A DNA stretch of 64,000 nucleotides from Colwellia sp. (GTDB lineage Bacteria; Pseudomonadota; Gammaproteobacteria; Enterobacterales; Alteromonadaceae): positions 329,960 through 393,959 of the forward strand of contig NZ_JABSPA010000004.1 in NCBI RefSeq assembly GCF_013214175.1, in the 5' to 3' direction. How positions within the stretch are numbered: the first letter of the stretch is position 1; each line of letters starts with the position of its first letter. Below the pieces are notes generated by a model. That model had not been told where the DNA came from. It ran no database searches and saw nothing but the letters and a program-made list of their open reading frames with translations. A program made the translations under genes and the position numbers. Of this stretch, positions 26,818 through 35,678 are shown piece after piece.

Positions 26818-27282
26818 TTAGTTATCTGAGGCTTCTTCTCGTAAAGCCTTTTCCCAATTTACCTGCTCTCCCCCCAACAAATGAAAGTGCAAATGAGCAA
26901 CAGTTTGACCGCCATTATGGCCACTATTTGTCATCAAACTAAAGCCATCTTTTGTTAACCCCATAACCTTGGCAATTTTAGCCATTGATTTTACTAACGC
27001 TATAATTTCTTCATCACTTGCGCTAGTTGAAAAGTCCACTATTGAGCGATATTGCCCTTTTGGAATAATAAGTACATGTACTGGCTTTACCGGATGAATA
27101 TCCTCAAAAGCTAAAACATACTCATTTTCAAAAATAATTTTCGCAGGAATCTTTCCCTGCAATATTTTTGCAAAAACATTAGTACTGTCATATTTTCCTA
27201 TACCAGATACTGTTTCATTACCTGCCAGAATATCACTAGAAAAAATCAGTATAAAAATAACAAAAAATAGTTTACTTATCAT
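26818..27282 (-). CDS. HIT-family hydrolase with signal peptide
   Basis: The 154-residue protein carries the histidine-triad motif HLHFHLLGG near its end (about residues 130-138) and the typical opening STNVFAKILQGKIPAKIIFENE. HIT proteins cleave or transfer nucleotides from adenosine phosphates and are normally cytoplasmic. Here about 22 extra residues precede the domain: a Lys after the start, a strongly hydrophobic stretch FFVIFILIFSSDILA, then Gly. This is a signal peptide, and no internal start would give a cytoplasmic form. A periplasmic HIT hydrolase is unusual. It is divergent from the LD-carboxypeptidase gene by 70 bases. Confidence 0.85.
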   Translation of the reverse strand: MISKLFFVIFILIFSSDILAGNETVSGIGKYDSTNVFAKILQGKIPAKIIFENEYVLAFEDIHPVKPVHVLIIPKGQYRSIVDFSTSASDEEIIALVKSMAKIAKVMGLTKDGFSLMTNSGHNGGQTVAHLHFHLLGGEQVNWEKALREEASDN

Positions 27283-27352
27283 GGGGTAAAATCATATATA
27301 TTTTGCGTTAACGAATATAATGAACAGTTTTTCAAATGAAAGGAAGCAGTAA

Positions 27353-28462
27353 ATGAGTCAGTTGAATATTTCCCGCAGAAGACTACTAAAAGGAACCTTG
27401 CTTACAGCAGCAACAATACCTGCCGGTGGCATAGCTATGGTAAATGTTTTTCAAAGAGATCGCACAGCCAATGTTGTCGCTCCTTCATTGAAAAAAGGTG
27501 ATACCATCGGTTTTTTCTCTCCTTCAACGCCAGCAACAAGTTTCGCATTTAAGCGCTTTGAAAGAGCAAAGCACTTTATGGCGAAAAAAGGCTTTAAACT
27601 GCAAGCTGGCAGCTTAACTGGCATGTCAGATAATTATCGTTCCGGTAGTATTCAAGCACGAGTAGAAGAATTAAATACCCTGATTCGAGACCCTAAGGTA
27701 CGCTGCATAATGGCGACAATGGGTGGTATGGTTTCAAATTCTATGTTGCCTTATATCGACTACCAAGCACTGAAAAAAGATCCAAAAATAATAATCGGAT
27801 ATTCTGATGTTACCGCCTTGTTGTTTGGTATTTATGCTCAAACAGGGATTATTACTTACTATGGTCCCGCACTAGTCTCATCGTTCGGTGAAATGGGATA
27901 CTTTTTAGAGCAAACTTATCAATATTTTTATAATATGGTTGAAAAGCCTAAGCTACCTCATACCATTAAAAACCCAGAGTTTTGGACTGAAGACTATATT
28001 GATTGGCAAAAACAAAGCGAAGAGAAAAGTAAAACAGCCAACCAACTACTCACTATAAATCCTGGTAAGGTCACCGGTAGACTCATTGCTGGAAACTTAA
28101 ATACCATCCAAGGAATTTTTGCCAGCCCTTACATGCCAGATATCAAGCAAGGCGATATTTTACTGATAGAAGATAGTTTCAAAGATGCCGCAACCGTGGA
28201 GCGTTCTTTTTCGCACCTTAAAATAACGGGCATATTTGACCGTATTGGCGGGTTAATTCTGGGGAAACATGAGAAGTTTGACGACCAAGGTACAGGAAAA
28301 AAACCCTATCAAATATTAATGGAAGTCATGGGTAAAACCAACACTCCCATCCTCGCCGAATATGACTGCTGCCATACACATCCTATGATTACTTTACCTA
28401 TTGGCTCTATGGCAACTTTAGATGCTGATAAGCAAAGTATTACCATAGAGTCGTTTTTCTAA
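27353..28462 (+). CDS. Tat-exported LD-carboxypeptidase (S66)
   Basis: The 369-residue protein belongs to peptidase family S66, which removes the terminal D-Ala from murein tetrapeptides during cell-wall recycling. The nucleophile is Ser151 in GYSDVTAL; IEDS and the late CCHTHPMITLPIG supply the acidic and histidine parts of the triad. The N-terminus SRRRLLKGTLLTAATIPAG is a twin-arginine signal, so it should be folded inside and exported to the periplasm, unlike the cytoplasmic LdcA of E. coli. AAAGGA lies upstream of the ATG. The divergent exported HIT gene may share its control region. Confidence 0.87.
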   Translation: MSQLNISRRRLLKGTLLTAATIPAGGIAMVNVFQRDRTANVVAPSLKKGDTIGFFSPSTPATSFAFKRFERAKHFMAKKGFKLQAGSLTGMSDNYRSGSIQARVEELNTLIRDPKVRCIMATMGGMVSNSMLPYIDYQALKKDPKIIIGYSDVTALLFGIYAQTGIITYYGPALVSSFGEMGYFLEQTYQYFYNMVEKPKLPHTIKNPEFWTEDYIDWQKQSEEKSKTANQLLTINPGKVTGRLIAGNLNTIQGIFASPYMPDIKQGDILLIEDSFKDAATVERSFSHLKITGIFDRIGGLILGKHEKFDDQGTGKKPYQILMEVMGKTNTPILAEYDCCHTHPMITLPIGSMATLDADKQSITIESFF

Positions 28463-28667
28463 CCTGTAGAATAGAAACCTTAAGTATCAATTGTCCTATC
28501 GAACTGTCTTTTTTACTGGTCGGCCAAAGTACAATTTAATGTTCAGATAGGGTGTTATTTTCCAGAAATGTGATTGAAATCAGTAAGAACATTTTTTGTA
28601 CTAATTTGTACTTAAAAAAAATGGTATAATCAGTTCAATTATTCAACATAGATAGAGAAAAGTAGTA

Positions 28668-28850
28668 ATGCGGATCAAATTAACCCAAGACCTAAAATGT
28701 GGAAATGATACTTTTTTAACTGGAGAAGAGTACGAGGCAGTATTGATATTACCTCGTTCAACAACTGTAGAGTTTGTTGCAGATTCAGGTAAAAAAGTCA
28801 GAGCATTTAGTTATGAATATGTGAAAGTAACTCCTGCAACAGACATCTAG
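28668..28850 (+). CDS. Small hypothetical protein, 60 residues
   Basis: A short acidic, beta-rich protein (MRIKLTQDLKCGNDTFLTGEE at the start) without a signal peptide or membrane helix. The pattern recalls a small SH3-like barrel, but no family is recognised. A good -10 box TATAAT (28625-28630) lies about 38 bases upstream, while possible -35 boxes TTGTAC at 28596 and 28606 are badly spaced. The ribosome binding site is weak (AGAGAAAAG). It stands alone after the LD-carboxypeptidase gene. Confidence 0.5.
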   Translation: MRIKLTQDLKCGNDTFLTGEEYEAVLILPRSTTVEFVADSGKKVRAFSYEYVKVTPATDI

Positions 28851-29159
28851 CCAAATTAATATCATCATAATAATGAGTAAGAGAATCTAAGAAACAATAC
28901 TGACATTAATTTAGCTGATTAGTGAATTTCACATAATTGACTAAACATCTACAGTTTGACTTCGGTATCGATTGCCATTTATTGCAACATTAAACCAGCC
29001 TGGTTTAATGTTGCTTACCTTGAACTTTGAGCCCCACAACGCATTAGAGCTAACCGACTCTTTTACCACAAAACCGAGCTAATATCGGCTCCCCTTCGAG
29101 ATAGTTGACCACTGCATCAAACGAAAATGAAATAGGTGCAACAGCTCCTTTGATCCAAC
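28851..29159. other. Gap after the 60-residue gene
   Basis: No gene is supported. ACATTAAACCAGCCTGGTTTAATGT at about 28987-29012 is a strong palindromic hairpin (arms ACATTAAACCAG and CTGGTTTAATGT) that could end transcription from the left or act as an operator. Confidence 0.45.
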
Positions 29160-29300
29160 TTAATAAGCCTCTAGCTCTGCAATTCTTTTATCATAAGTTT
29201 CGGCCTCGCTTTTAAACTGTTCATAGTCTTCATTATTTTCCTGTGCAACACGGGCTTTTTCATAATACTCGGCACTTTTCTTTTTATAATAGTCGATCAT
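29160..29300 (-). CDS. Small helical protein, 46 residues
   Basis: A short open frame beginning MIDYYKKKSAEYYEKARVAQ and ending KRIAELEAY. It is highly charged and should form one long helix or coiled coil. AAGGAAG lies six to seven bases before the ATG, an unusually good ribosome binding site, and the composition is protein-like, which argues that the gene is real. No family is recognised. It lies alone in a 1.1-kb stretch with no other solid gene. Confidence 0.6.
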   Translation of the reverse strand: MIDYYKKKSAEYYEKARVAQENNEDYEQFKSEAETYDKRIAELEAY

Positions 29301-29920
29301 ATTCTTCCTTTGTCTCAGCCTGATAACAGATAAATAAAATTACAGAATATTGATGATTATTACAATAGTTTTTTATTCTACCAAGTTGCATAATTTCGCA
29401 ACAGGGTTAAGGATCCACAAAGTAGGCATTTGTAACGATGGAAAATATAAACTGACAAGTGCCCGTATTGAGGCTGGGAATGTTCCTATTGGGGTGATTA
29501 GGAGACGATCCAGAGGAGTAAGGGATACTGAATATTTCAAACTAAAAATAAGGCAAACATCACTTCCCGCAACGTATTCTGTCTTTTATCCAAAAATCAA
29601 CCTCACATAACCGGAGAAGAGCCGAAAATATATGGATATTATTTAAGGGATATTATCTCCAATGCCACCGTAGCTGCCATAGAGATTTTTACTCAAAGCA
29701 GCAGCTCTCACACGACAAGTTGACGCAGCGAACATATGAACTACCTAGTGAAAGCTGAGCCACAATTTATGCAGATTGATAAAAATTTATGGCGTTATAA
29801 TGCTAAGGGGCGATTATATGATGCTCTGCTCCTCTATATTTTGTTATCCACTCGAAATAGAGTAATCAATAACTCTGTGCCCATTGGTTGCTCAATTATC
29901 TAATTAGATAATTCTGCTTA
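29301..29920. other. Gap without a supported gene
   Basis: An 86-codon frame at 29350-29610 on the plus strand lacks a ribosome binding site and resembles nothing, so it is not called. The rest, up to the glutaredoxin-like gene, has stops in all frames and no clear hairpin. Confidence 0.4.
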
Positions 29921-30151
29921 TTAATCTTCAGCATAGAGTTTCTTAAAATTATCTAGATTCCAACCAATCATTACTTCATTACCAATTTTAAGGGCTGGTA
30001 CAGAGCGAGCCCCTATAGCGTCAAGCTCTTTTCTACCGCGCTGCATTTTGGCATTCGTTAATCTGTATTTAATGCCATTATCATCTAAGTATTTTTGAGC
30101 TTCACGGCAATGGGAGCATTTATCTGAAATATATAAAACAACGCGTTTCAT
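29921..30151 (-). CDS. Glutaredoxin/thioredoxin-fold small protein
   Basis: The 76-residue cytoplasmic protein has the opening KRVVLYISDKCSHCREAQKYLDDNGIKY, with the redox motif C-S-H-C near residues 12-15, and the cis-proline loop ARSVPALKIGN. This is a NrdH/glutaredoxin-type thiol carrier that passes electrons to other proteins or monitors thiol state. The ATG at 30151 is preferred over the GTG at 30154 because of the spacing to AAAGG. It stands alone; partners cannot be read from the neighbourhood. Confidence 0.8.
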   Translation of the reverse strand: MKRVVLYISDKCSHCREAQKYLDDNGIKYRLTNAKMQRGRKELDAIGARSVPALKIGNEVMIGWNLDNFKKLYAED

Positions 30152-30614
30152 CACTAACCTTTATATAACTGTTAAATACTAACTATTTTACTGAACTCTC
30201 AATAAAAAACAAAGATGAATTAACCCAACTTTCGATTCTAGACAAAGAAAATTAAGCTACTCCAGTAAACCAAAGGGGTCAAAGCACTTGAAGTAGTCGT
30301 TTTTGCTTTGATTTAATAGTTTCAGGTTAGAGCTGCCAACGGCAGCAATGACAATTGCAGTTACTCATTCCTCCCTGATAAGGTATTTAACTAAAGTACA
30401 CTTTCCACTCCCTATACCTTAATTTTCACCCGCAAACTTTTTTCATCCACCTGGCATCTCTAAAAATATTTTAATATCACTTAAAATCGCATTTTGCCCC
30501 CTTTAAAAGGCTATTTCAGGAGATTTTAACCTGTTGTTTTTAATGGGGTTTAATTGGTAGGTGTTTAACTATCTAGATGGTAACCTGCACGCATTATCAC
30601 TTGGAGGGCTATTG
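30152..30614. other. Upstream region of the Qnr gene
   Basis: No gene is supported. CAAAGCA and TGCTTTG (about 30284-30314) form an imperfect hairpin. A LexA-like word CTGTTGTTTTTAATGG at about 30532 lacks the second half (ACAG), so SOS control as in qnrB is not supported. Confidence 0.45.
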
Positions 30615-31271
30615 ATGCCGACAACTAAAAAAGATTTTATCGATCACGACTTCTCTAACCATGACTTTCAAGGCATGCGCTTTGAGCAATGTAATTTTTA
30701 TCGCTGTAACTTTAATCGGTCTGATTTATCCGATGTTGAATTTATTGAATGCAGCTTTGTCGAGCAAGGCAGTATTGAAGGATGCCGATTTGATTATGCT
30801 AACTTACGTGATACGAGCTTTAAGCAGTGTAGATTGTCCATGTCGAGCTTTGTCGGCGCAAGTTGTTTGGGCATAGAGTTTAGGTCTTGCGACTTGAAAG
30901 GCGCTAACTTTGTTAAAGCGAGTTTTGAAAATCAAATTTCACGCCAATCATATTTTTGCGTGGCATACATCACCGGCTGTAATTTATCTTATGCAAACTT
31001 TTCTGGTGTACGTATTGAGAAGTGTGACTTATTTGAAAATCGCTGGAATGGTGCCAACCTGCAAGGCGCGTCACTGAGACATTCAGATTTAAGCCGCAGT
31101 GAGTTTTCAGAAGATGCTTGGGAGCAGTTCCAAATGCAAGGTTGCGATTTAACACATACTGAATTAAATGGCCTTAACATCAGACGAGTAAAACTTGATG
31201 GTGTAAAGATTTGCACTTGGCAACAAGAGCAATTGTTAGAAGGCTTAGGGATCCTAGTATTGCCAGACTAA
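30615..31271 (+). CDS. qnr: Qnr-type pentapeptide repeat protein
   Basis: The 218-residue protein is built of pentapeptide repeats (A/C-D/N-L/F-x-x) over its whole length and folds as a right-handed beta-helix that mimics DNA and shields DNA gyrase. It follows QnrA/QnrVC line by line: FIECSFVEQGSIEGCRF, FRSCDLKGANF, YFCVAYITGCNLSYANF, EKCDLFENRWNGANL and the end VKICTWQQEQLLEGLGILVLPD. The length equals that of QnrA. GGAGG (30602-30606) eight bases before ATG 30615 fixes the start; an earlier ATG would add 18 foreign residues. No mobile element adjoins it, so it is a chromosomal homolog. Confidence 0.92.
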   Translation: MPTTKKDFIDHDFSNHDFQGMRFEQCNFYRCNFNRSDLSDVEFIECSFVEQGSIEGCRFDYANLRDTSFKQCRLSMSSFVGASCLGIEFRSCDLKGANFVKASFENQISRQSYFCVAYITGCNLSYANFSGVRIEKCDLFENRWNGANLQGASLRHSDLSRSEFSEDAWEQFQMQGCDLTHTELNGLNIRRVKLDGVKICTWQQEQLLEGLGILVLPD

Positions 31272-31367
31272 AATGCATGGTCATTAGTAAGGGGCTGCCA
31301 GTTAGAACTTTGCCTTAAAGAGCAGTAAAAGCAGCGCCTACGACGAGTTTGGCGCTATATTTTCTTC

Positions 31368-34300
31368 CTAGCTTAAGGCTGTAACCGACTCCCTACCAGC
31401 GATTACAGTTGGTGTCGAGCTACGAATGTAACGACTAATATCGACATTATCAATTTGTGACTCTGGTAAATATTTACGCGCATAAGTAAGGTAAATACCA
31501 CTGGTTAATAACAATTCAAAAATCTCAATATCTAAATGTTCATCCAGGGCCATTTTATGCAATATATTGATAGCAACACTAATCGGCTTGGCTTTTTTAT
31601 AGGGTCTATCTGCGGCAGTTAATGCTTCAAAAATATCACAAACAACCAAGACTCGTTCCGGTACAGATAAATCTTCAGCCTTTAATTTTCTTGGGTACCC
31701 CGTACCTTTGAGGGTTTCATGATGCGTTGATGCATAACGCGGTACTCGAGCTAGCTCTGGAGGTAATGGTAGGGCTTCGAGCATTTTAATGGTGCTGATA
31801 ATATGTTCGTTTATTATGAAACGATCTTCGGCTGTTAGTGTGCCGCGACCTATCGATAAATTATAGACTTCACCTTGATTACCTAAATGTTCAGGTACAT
31901 CCACCTTAATTTCAAACTCAGCAGGAAATTCAACAGGTTCAGTACGCTTAATAATGTGCTCGGCTTTATCGGCTAATAACGATTCCGTGACCGGCAACGA
32001 TACCTCATTCATGTTGTATCGAGCTTCTTCTACGGGTGACAATCCCAAACGATCATCAAAATTACGCTGCCATTTTATTTGAGTTAAACTTTTTAACCGC
32101 GTGACGTGTGCTTCTTCCATAAACTCGCCACCAACATTTGATTGGGCAATAAATTCAAAATCATCTTGTAGTTGTTGACGTGTTTGCTGTAATTGTTTTA
32201 ACAATTGCGTTTCTTGCTGTGGCGCAGCGGCTGCCTGTTTTAAAAACTCAATTTCCGCATCACGCCATAGTACTTCAAAACGCATTCTAATCTCATGAAT
32301 ACGATTATAAATTATTTCTAGCTTGGTACCTTTATCAACAATATGTTCAGGTGTGGTGACCTTGCCGCAATCATGCAACCAAGCTGCAATGGTAAATTCA
32401 CGAACTTCATCTTCACTATGAAAGGTAAAATCCTTACAAATACCCTTGTTTTCATTAGATGCTGCATGGGCAAGTTCAATGGCGAGTTCAGGAACGCGTG
32501 CGCAATGCCCTGCGGTGTAATGTGATTTATCATCAATAGCTTGACTAATTATTTTGATAAAAGCATCAAGTAATTCTTGTTGCGCACGTTCATGCTGTTG
32601 AATCGATTCAGACATTTCAATCATTGATAGTGATAACTCTTCTATCTCTGAAATGTTGGTTGCTTGATGAGAAATTTGGTCAAACTGGCGATTTTTTATT
32701 TTCCAGTTTTGACGGGATAAACGACGAATTGGATTGACAATCGGCGATGCAAAAAACCAAGAGCATGGCAACATTAATAACAGACAAGCACCAGTGATTA
32801 ACATCGACAGTTTTATTTCATTTAAACTTTCTCCCAAGACACGCTCAATTGGGACTATGACGGCGAACATATCTTGGTGGGTGCCGTTATTGTTTAACGG
32901 TTTAACATAGGTGAAATATGATTGACCATTGATCTCATGGATGTTTAGTTGGCCCTGTTGAGATTTTTGATTCGCTATCTCTATTAATTTCGCATAAGGA
33001 ACAATGCCAGACTGTTTATGTGAGTCTGATGTTTGATTGCTAATCCCCCACTTTTCATCTAACACAGCTTTTAGCTCGGGAGTAATAGCCCCTAATGCCA
33101 AATTAATTAAAGCTAATAATTGTGTTTGCTCTTTTTTCATCAATAAATGCAGTGAATTAGGCATATTTAGTGGTAAAAAATCCATATCACCATGAAATTG
33201 CACATCGTCAATAAAAAACTGCTTAGCGAGATGTCGTAAAATTAATTTACTATCGATACCCGCATACGCCTTACCATCACGCACCGCATCAAATACGTCT
33301 TTTAACAAAGGCACTTCAATAATTTCTACCTCAGGGTAATAACGCTGAATTAAATGACCTATCGACCAGCCTCTGGTGATCGCTAATGTCTTACCCGATA
33401 ATTGCTCCACGTGAGAGATAGTGTCTTCACCAGGCTTAGTAATAACTGATAGGGGTAAATCCAGAAATGGCTTCGATAAATTACCTAAGGCTTCATTTTC
33501 ATTATTTAAAAATACCGCCTGTAATATATCAAGTTCATTTTTTTGATACATATCAACTAATTCAGGCCACTCATAACCATTGGTATACTCGAACCGTAAG
33601 CCCGTGCTAGCAGCGACTATAGACATTATATCGACGGCATACCCTTGTGGTTTTCCCGCGACAGTAAAATCTATCGGCGACCAGTCGATAGAGTTAGAAA
33701 CTTTAATCGCTGGGTGTTTAGCAACAAAGCGCTGTTGCTTTAACGACAATGCTAATTTGGGCACTGCTAATAATGATTTCTCTAATTGACTCGCTTGATT
33801 AGAGGCAATTATTTCGCCGGTCTTTTGATATAGATAGATTTCTCCATCAGCGCTAATTTCCTCTTCTTTCAAATAGGTAGATATTGATGACAGCGCAATA
33901 TCTACAGCGAGCACAGCTGATGTACCAGGAATAATGGTTGAATATGTTTGACCAGGAGCTTTTAGATGTTGAAAGAGATAGGGGTCGGTCTTATGTACTT
34001 CACCGGCTTTAGCCTCGGTATACCACGGACGTTTAGCCGCATGATAATCACTGCTCTCAACATGAGCTACTCGTAAATTAAAGTCTTTATCAAAATATGA
34101 CAACTCACGCAGACGTGTTTTTTCATCGCCAATCACAGTAACCATCACCCAACGGTCTGTTGGCCCAGCATTAAAACCTCGCCTAACTTCAAGGCTAGAC
34201 TCCAAGTTAACTAATTCGTAAAAGTCGCCATTTTCGAAACCTATATAGGTTGCATAAAACGCGGGGGTATTTTGCATTACCTGGGCAAAGAGTTGCTGAG

Positions 34301-34580
34301 TTGCATTACCTATCCATTGCTGATCTAAGATATGTGGGTAGCTAGACAAGAACTTAGTTGATTCAATCGCGCGCGTATCCAGTGCTTCTAAATAGGCGCT
34401 GGTTTGTGTCGCTGTTTTATCGTAATAATTAAACGCTGATTCAGTGGCCATGCTTTTACTAAAGTAATATTGCAAACTAATGGCAACACCTGCCGTTAAG
34501 GCATTGGCTAAAATAAAGACGGTCAAAACGGTGAACCGAATAGAATATTTAAGCTTAATTATCTTGGTTAAATTATACAC
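31368..34580 (-). CDS. Cache-SBP-HAMP-HD-GYP signalling protein
   Basis: The 1070-residue membrane protein has a first helix (about 15-38), an extracytoplasmic Cache sensor (about 40-270), a solute-binding-protein-like domain of the SBP_bac_3 type (about 285-500), a second membrane helix (about 580-600), a HAMP-like linker and a C-terminal HD-GYP phosphodiesterase. The catalytic HD is H736-D737 in HDCGK and the GYP motif is HHETLKGTGYP at 953-963. About 215 residues separate them instead of some 65, so a helical insert of about 150 residues lies inside the domain. It should break down cyclic-di-GMP in response to a small molecule. Confidence 0.87.
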   Translation of the reverse strand: MYNLTKIIKLKYSIRFTVLTVFILANALTAGVAISLQYYFSKSMATESAFNYYDKTATQTSAYLEALDTRAIESTKFLSSYPHILDQQWIGNATQQLFAQVMQNTPAFYATYIGFENGDFYELVNLESSLEVRRGFNAGPTDRWVMVTVIGDEKTRLRELSYFDKDFNLRVAHVESSDYHAAKRPWYTEAKAGEVHKTDPYLFQHLKAPGQTYSTIIPGTSAVLAVDIALSSISTYLKEEEISADGEIYLYQKTGEIIASNQASQLEKSLLAVPKLALSLKQQRFVAKHPAIKVSNSIDWSPIDFTVAGKPQGYAVDIMSIVAASTGLRFEYTNGYEWPELVDMYQKNELDILQAVFLNNENEALGNLSKPFLDLPLSVITKPGEDTISHVEQLSGKTLAITRGWSIGHLIQRYYPEVEIIEVPLLKDVFDAVRDGKAYAGIDSKLILRHLAKQFFIDDVQFHGDMDFLPLNMPNSLHLLMKKEQTQLLALINLALGAITPELKAVLDEKWGISNQTSDSHKQSGIVPYAKLIEIANQKSQQGQLNIHEINGQSYFTYVKPLNNNGTHQDMFAVIVPIERVLGESLNEIKLSMLITGACLLLMLPCSWFFASPIVNPIRRLSRQNWKIKNRQFDQISHQATNISEIEELSLSMIEMSESIQQHERAQQELLDAFIKIISQAIDDKSHYTAGHCARVPELAIELAHAASNENKGICKDFTFHSEDEVREFTIAAWLHDCGKVTTPEHIVDKGTKLEIIYNRIHEIRMRFEVLWRDAEIEFLKQAAAAPQQETQLLKQLQQTRQQLQDDFEFIAQSNVGGEFMEEAHVTRLKSLTQIKWQRNFDDRLGLSPVEEARYNMNEVSLPVTESLLADKAEHIIKRTEPVEFPAEFEIKVDVPEHLGNQGEVYNLSIGRGTLTAEDRFIINEHIISTIKMLEALPLPPELARVPRYASTHHETLKGTGYPRKLKAEDLSVPERVLVVCDIFEALTAADRPYKKAKPISVAINILHKMALDEHLDIEIFELLLTSGIYLTYARKYLPESQIDNVDISRYIRSSTPTVIAGRESVTALS

Positions 34581-34937
34581 AGAGCTTCCTTTCTCATTAT
34601 GATAGTTTAATTATCAACCACATAATCCAATAATTCCCCCTTTAGGTCAATTAAATTTAAAGCTTTGTTTTATATGTATTTAGCTAAAAAAGGCCCGTTA
34701 GATTATAACGAGCCTTCTTTAGCATCAGCCCCAGTATTTATCTAAGTAAAGTTCTCCTTATCTTTGATAATGGCTCTTTAGCAGAGCTTTATTATCGCTA
34801 TGTTCTAAATTACGTTCATGAGCTTTAGCTAAAAATCCCAGCTATTACATCATCACTCTCTTTTTAATAGGTGAATGATATTGGCATTAACTATTGACAA
34901 GAGACTGATGGTCACTTAAATTACACTTAAGAGACCA
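34581..34937. other. Divergent promoter region, HD-GYP and TetR genes
   Basis: A terminator-like hairpin (AAGGCCCGTTA and TAACGAGCCTT, 34690-34716) followed by CTTT lies here although both genes point away from it; it may be a relic of a lost gene. TTGACA at about 34895 begins a plausible promoter for the TetR gene. TGGTC and GACCA flank CTTAA-type words just before its start and may be its own operator. Confidence 0.5.
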
Positions 34938-35606
34938 GTGGACCCTTATTTAAAATATATGAATTGGCAACGAGCAAGAACAGACGAAAAAAGAAATGAA
35001 CGAAAAGGCGCTATATATAAGGCGGCTTTTACACTTTTTAAAAAGAGCGGTTACGACAAAGTAAGTTTTAATGGCATTGCAGTTGAAGCGGGCTTTACTA
35101 AATCCAATATGTATCGCTACTTTAGTTCCAAAGAAGAGATTTTTTTAAATGTATTTGCTGACTTATTTGAAAGTTGGGTTAATGAATACAGTAAGCAATT
35201 GCAAACTCTCGAGCAGGATGTACAAGTAGAAACCTTTGCATACGCTTGGTTTAATTCAATGTTATCTCATCCAAGATTGCTAGATTTAATGCCAATTCTT
35301 TTTGTTTCTCTGGAAAGAAATAGCTCATTTGAACAGCTACTTAAATTTAAGCGCTTAGCGATGAATTTACTCTATAGCACCACCCTCGATATCAGCAGAA
35401 TATACCCAGAAATAGCAGGTGAAAAAGCGTTTAAGTTTCTAACGCTAAGTTATGCCGCAACCGCTAATTATTGGGCTGCAACGATGCAAAGTGATGCACT
35501 GAAGAAAATATATCAACTCGATGAGTTCCAAGCATTAAAACCAGATTTTGAAAAAGATTTAACCACATCAATTGAAATCATTATTCGGGGTTTAAGAGCA
35601 AGTTAA
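34938..35606 (+). CDS. TetR family transcriptional regulator
   Basis: The 222-residue protein has an N-terminal TetR helix-turn-helix (about residues 22-70; GAIYKAAFTLFKKSGYDKVSFNGIAVEAGFTKSNMYRYFSSKEEIF). The C-terminal helical ligand domain is of the YcdC/TetR_C type. The GTG at 34938 gives a start with an AAGAGA box; ATG 34959 is an alternative. The SRPBCC gene follows after 72 bases on the same strand and may be its target. The ligand is unknown. Confidence 0.82.
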   Translation: MDPYLKYMNWQRARTDEKRNERKGAIYKAAFTLFKKSGYDKVSFNGIAVEAGFTKSNMYRYFSSKEEIFLNVFADLFESWVNEYSKQLQTLEQDVQVETFAYAWFNSMLSHPRLLDLMPILFVSLERNSSFEQLLKFKRLAMNLLYSTTLDISRIYPEIAGEKAFKFLTLSYAATANYWAATMQSDALKKIYQLDEFQALKPDFEKDLTTSIEIIIRGLRAS

Positions 35607-35678
35607 TCAGACAACAGCGGCTTGGCTAGCCATATTCAGACAGCTGAAAACATTTAATTTAAAATAAGGAAATATATC

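Noticed and set aside
29350..29610. 86-codon plus-strand frame
   Set aside because: No ribosome binding site and no recognisable composition; kept only as gap content.
30525..30555. LexA box before the Qnr gene
   Set aside because: CTGT is followed by a poor second half (ATGG instead of ACAG), so SOS control is not supported.
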